DNA from: Amycolatopsis sp. CA-128772
Lineage (GTDB): Bacteria > Actinomycetota > Actinomycetes > Mycobacteriales > Pseudonocardiaceae
Assembly (NCBI RefSeq): GCF_002904295.1
Contig: NZ_PPHG01000074.1
Span: forward strand, 62,001 to 126,000
Direction: 5' to 3'
DNA: 64,000 bases
This document shows, in pieces, positions 62,842 through 64,000 of the stretch. A model generated the notes under the pieces. That model made no database searches. It was not told the origin of the DNA and worked only from the letters and a program-made list of their open reading frames with translations. Numbering within the stretch: the first letter of the stretch is position 1; every line of letters starts with the position of its first letter. The position numbers and the translations under genes are program-made.

Positions 62842-64000
62842 GTGGAAGCCAGCAAAGCGCACCGGACGGGCCCGGTTCCGTCGAACGCCGCCTCCGCGGG
62901 AGGAACTACGTCGGCGGGCCGAGTGGAGGGCGGGCGCTCCGCCAATGCCGGGGGAACCCTCTCCGCAGTCGGCCGGCTGATCGAGCGGGCGGACGCCCTG
63001 CACCTGCGGGCGCCCGAGCTCGCGCTGGTCCTCGGCGAGCGCGCGGCCGCGTTGGCCGAGGCCGCGAGCGCCGACGAGCAGTGGATCCGGGCCGAGAGCC
63101 TGGTCGTGTCCGCACGCGTCCGGCTCGGCGAGCGGCCGGCCACGGTCGGGCGCGCGGTCGCGGCGTTGCGCGCGGCCGAGCACGCGGGCTACGGCGACAT
63201 CGCGGCGCGGCTGCGCATCGACCTCGCCGTCTGCGCCCGCAGCCTGGGCGTGCCGCTGACCGGCCTCGCCGCGCTGCGGCCGGTGCTGACCGATCCGGTG
63301 GTCTCGCCGGTGCACCGCGCGGCCGCGTGGTGCCACCTGGTGGGCTGCCTGGGCCAGCTCGGGCGCAAGTCGGAGCTCGACCGCGTGCTCGTGGAGGCGG
63401 ACAAGCTGGTCGTTGGCGACGAGTCGCTGGGCGCCGACACCCAGCTGCTGGTGCGCGCGCTGCTGCGCGTCGGCACGGCGGCCCACCGCCGCCGCCACGG
63501 CGACCTGACGGCGGCGGCCGACGCGGCCCGGACCGGCTTGGGCTTCCTGGAGAAGCTCGACAACCCGGCCGACGACGGCGGCCTGGTCCGCATCCGCCTG
63601 GTGCTGCTGCTGGTCAGCACGCTCCTCGACCGCGGCGACACGGAAATGGCGTACGAGATAGCCGAGCCGGTGCTGGCCGAGCCGGTCCGCGCGGCGGGCG
63701 TCGCCCCGATGGGCTGGCTGCGCTTGGCGGTCGCGACCCGCGTCCACCTGCCGGCGGGCGCGGGCGAAGCGGCGATCGAGCAGGTCCGCGAAGCGGTGGC
63801 GAGCACGGACCGGCACGGGCTGCCGGCGGTCACCGCCCGGCTGTGGCTGGAGCTGGCGCAGCTGCAGGAGCGGTTCGGCCAGGCGGAGGAGGCCATCGCG
63901 TGCCTGTACCGATCGCGCGCGGCGGAGCAGCTGCACGCCCGCGCCCGGCGGCAGGCGTGCAGCGTGCTGGCGGGCGAGTTCGGCACCGGGGAACCGGCGT
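62842..64000 (+). CDS. Helical-repeat (TPR-like) protein, cut by the window end
   Basis: 386 residues are visible with no stop before the edge. It starts with GTG 62842 after GAGGGGGCGGG, 16 bp past ettA. The first 40 residues are low complexity. After that the sequence is almost all Ala/Leu-rich helix pairs (GRLIERADALHLRAPELALVLGERAAALAEA, ARLWLELAQLQERFGQAEEAIACLYRSRAAEQ), as in TPR domains. In actinobacteria such an N-terminal array is often followed by a GGDEF or other signalling domain, but that part is outside the window. It is probably cotranscribed with ettA. Confidence 0.7.
   Translation, partial: MEASKAHRTGPVPSNAASAGGTTSAGRVEGGRSANAGGTLSAVGRLIERADALHLRAPELALVLGERAAALAEAASADEQWIRAESLVVSARVRLGERPATVGRAVAALRAAEHAGYGDIAARLRIDLAVCARSLGVPLTGLAALRPVLTDPVVSPVHRAAAWCHLVGCLGQLGRKSELDRVLVEADKLVVGDESLGADTQLLVRALLRVGTAAHRRRHGDLTAAADAARTGLGFLEKLDNPADDGGLVRIRLVLLLVSTLLDRGDTEMAYEIAEPVLAEPVRAAGVAPMGWLRLAVATRVHLPAGAGEAAIEQVREAVASTDRHGLPAVTARLWLELAQLQERFGQAEEAIACLYRSRAAEQLHARARRQACSVLAGEFGTGEPA

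Overview
The window is high-GC actinobacterial DNA. Codon use, strong GGAGG-type ribosome sites, frequent GTG starts and the gene repertoire (hmaS/hpgT-type hydroxyphenylglycine genes, aryl polyketide synthase, ECF factors, CtaG/CopD fusion, EttA) point to the Pseudonocardiales, most likely an Amycolatopsis-like organism. That placement is inferred from gene content, not from a search.

Layout. 1-9.9 kb: a truncated cation/proton antiporter, a molybdopterin oxidoreductase, two flavin monooxygenases, an alpha/beta hydrolase of the homoserine acetyltransferase type, a Tat-type multicopper oxidase and a YceI protein; their link to the cluster is uncertain. 9.9-15.5 kb: a nucleotide-sugar block (Nudix, DegT aminotransferase, sugar dehydrogenase, UDP-glucuronate-decarboxylase-like SDR, C-methyltransferase) suited to a branched aminopentose. 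15.6-18.6 kb: DoxX, an ECF sigma factor, a cupin-like protein and a hydrolase, probably a housekeeping island. 18.6-31.7 kb: two glycosyltransferases, an aryl-acid AMP ligase, an iterative KS-AT-DH-KR-ACP synthase of the 6-methylsalicylate/naphthoate type, an O-methyltransferase and a drug exporter. 31.8-33.1 kb: small VOC and RibD-like genes. 33.1-51.8 kb: 4-hydroxyphenylglycine supply (HmaS, FAD-linked oxidase, HpgT, racemase), a P450, methyltransferase, FAD halogenase, stand-alone A-T didomain, MbtH, a signal-less solute-binding-protein homologue, a free-standing condensation enzyme, three two-component-type hydroxylases and an SDR.

How the genes work together (inference). One arm makes, O-methylates and activates a small aromatic polyketide acid. 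A second makes a nucleotide-linked, C-methylated 4-aminopentose. A third makes hydroxymandelate/hydroxyphenylglycine, loads it on a carrier protein, chlorinates and hydroxylates it, and transfers it with a free-standing condensation enzyme. This three-arm plan resembles the peripheral chemistry of nine-membered enediynes such as C-1027 and maduropeptin, but with a C2 aryl-glycine unit in place of beta-tyrosine. No enediyne PKS, other large scaffold gene or cluster-situated regulator is visible. The core is either outside the window to the left, elsewhere, or absent.

51.8-64 kb: about 1 kb of repeat-rich DNA, a tRNA-Arg with a decayed second copy 240 bp away, four 120-bp degenerate tandem repeats, a secreted I36-type inhibitor, a LacI regulator with its operator and divergent exporter, an orphan histidine kinase, a histidine phosphatase, a CopD-CtaG membrane protein, EttA, and a helical-repeat protein cut by the window end. 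This right flank looks like ordinary chromosome and marks the cluster's right border near the tRNA.
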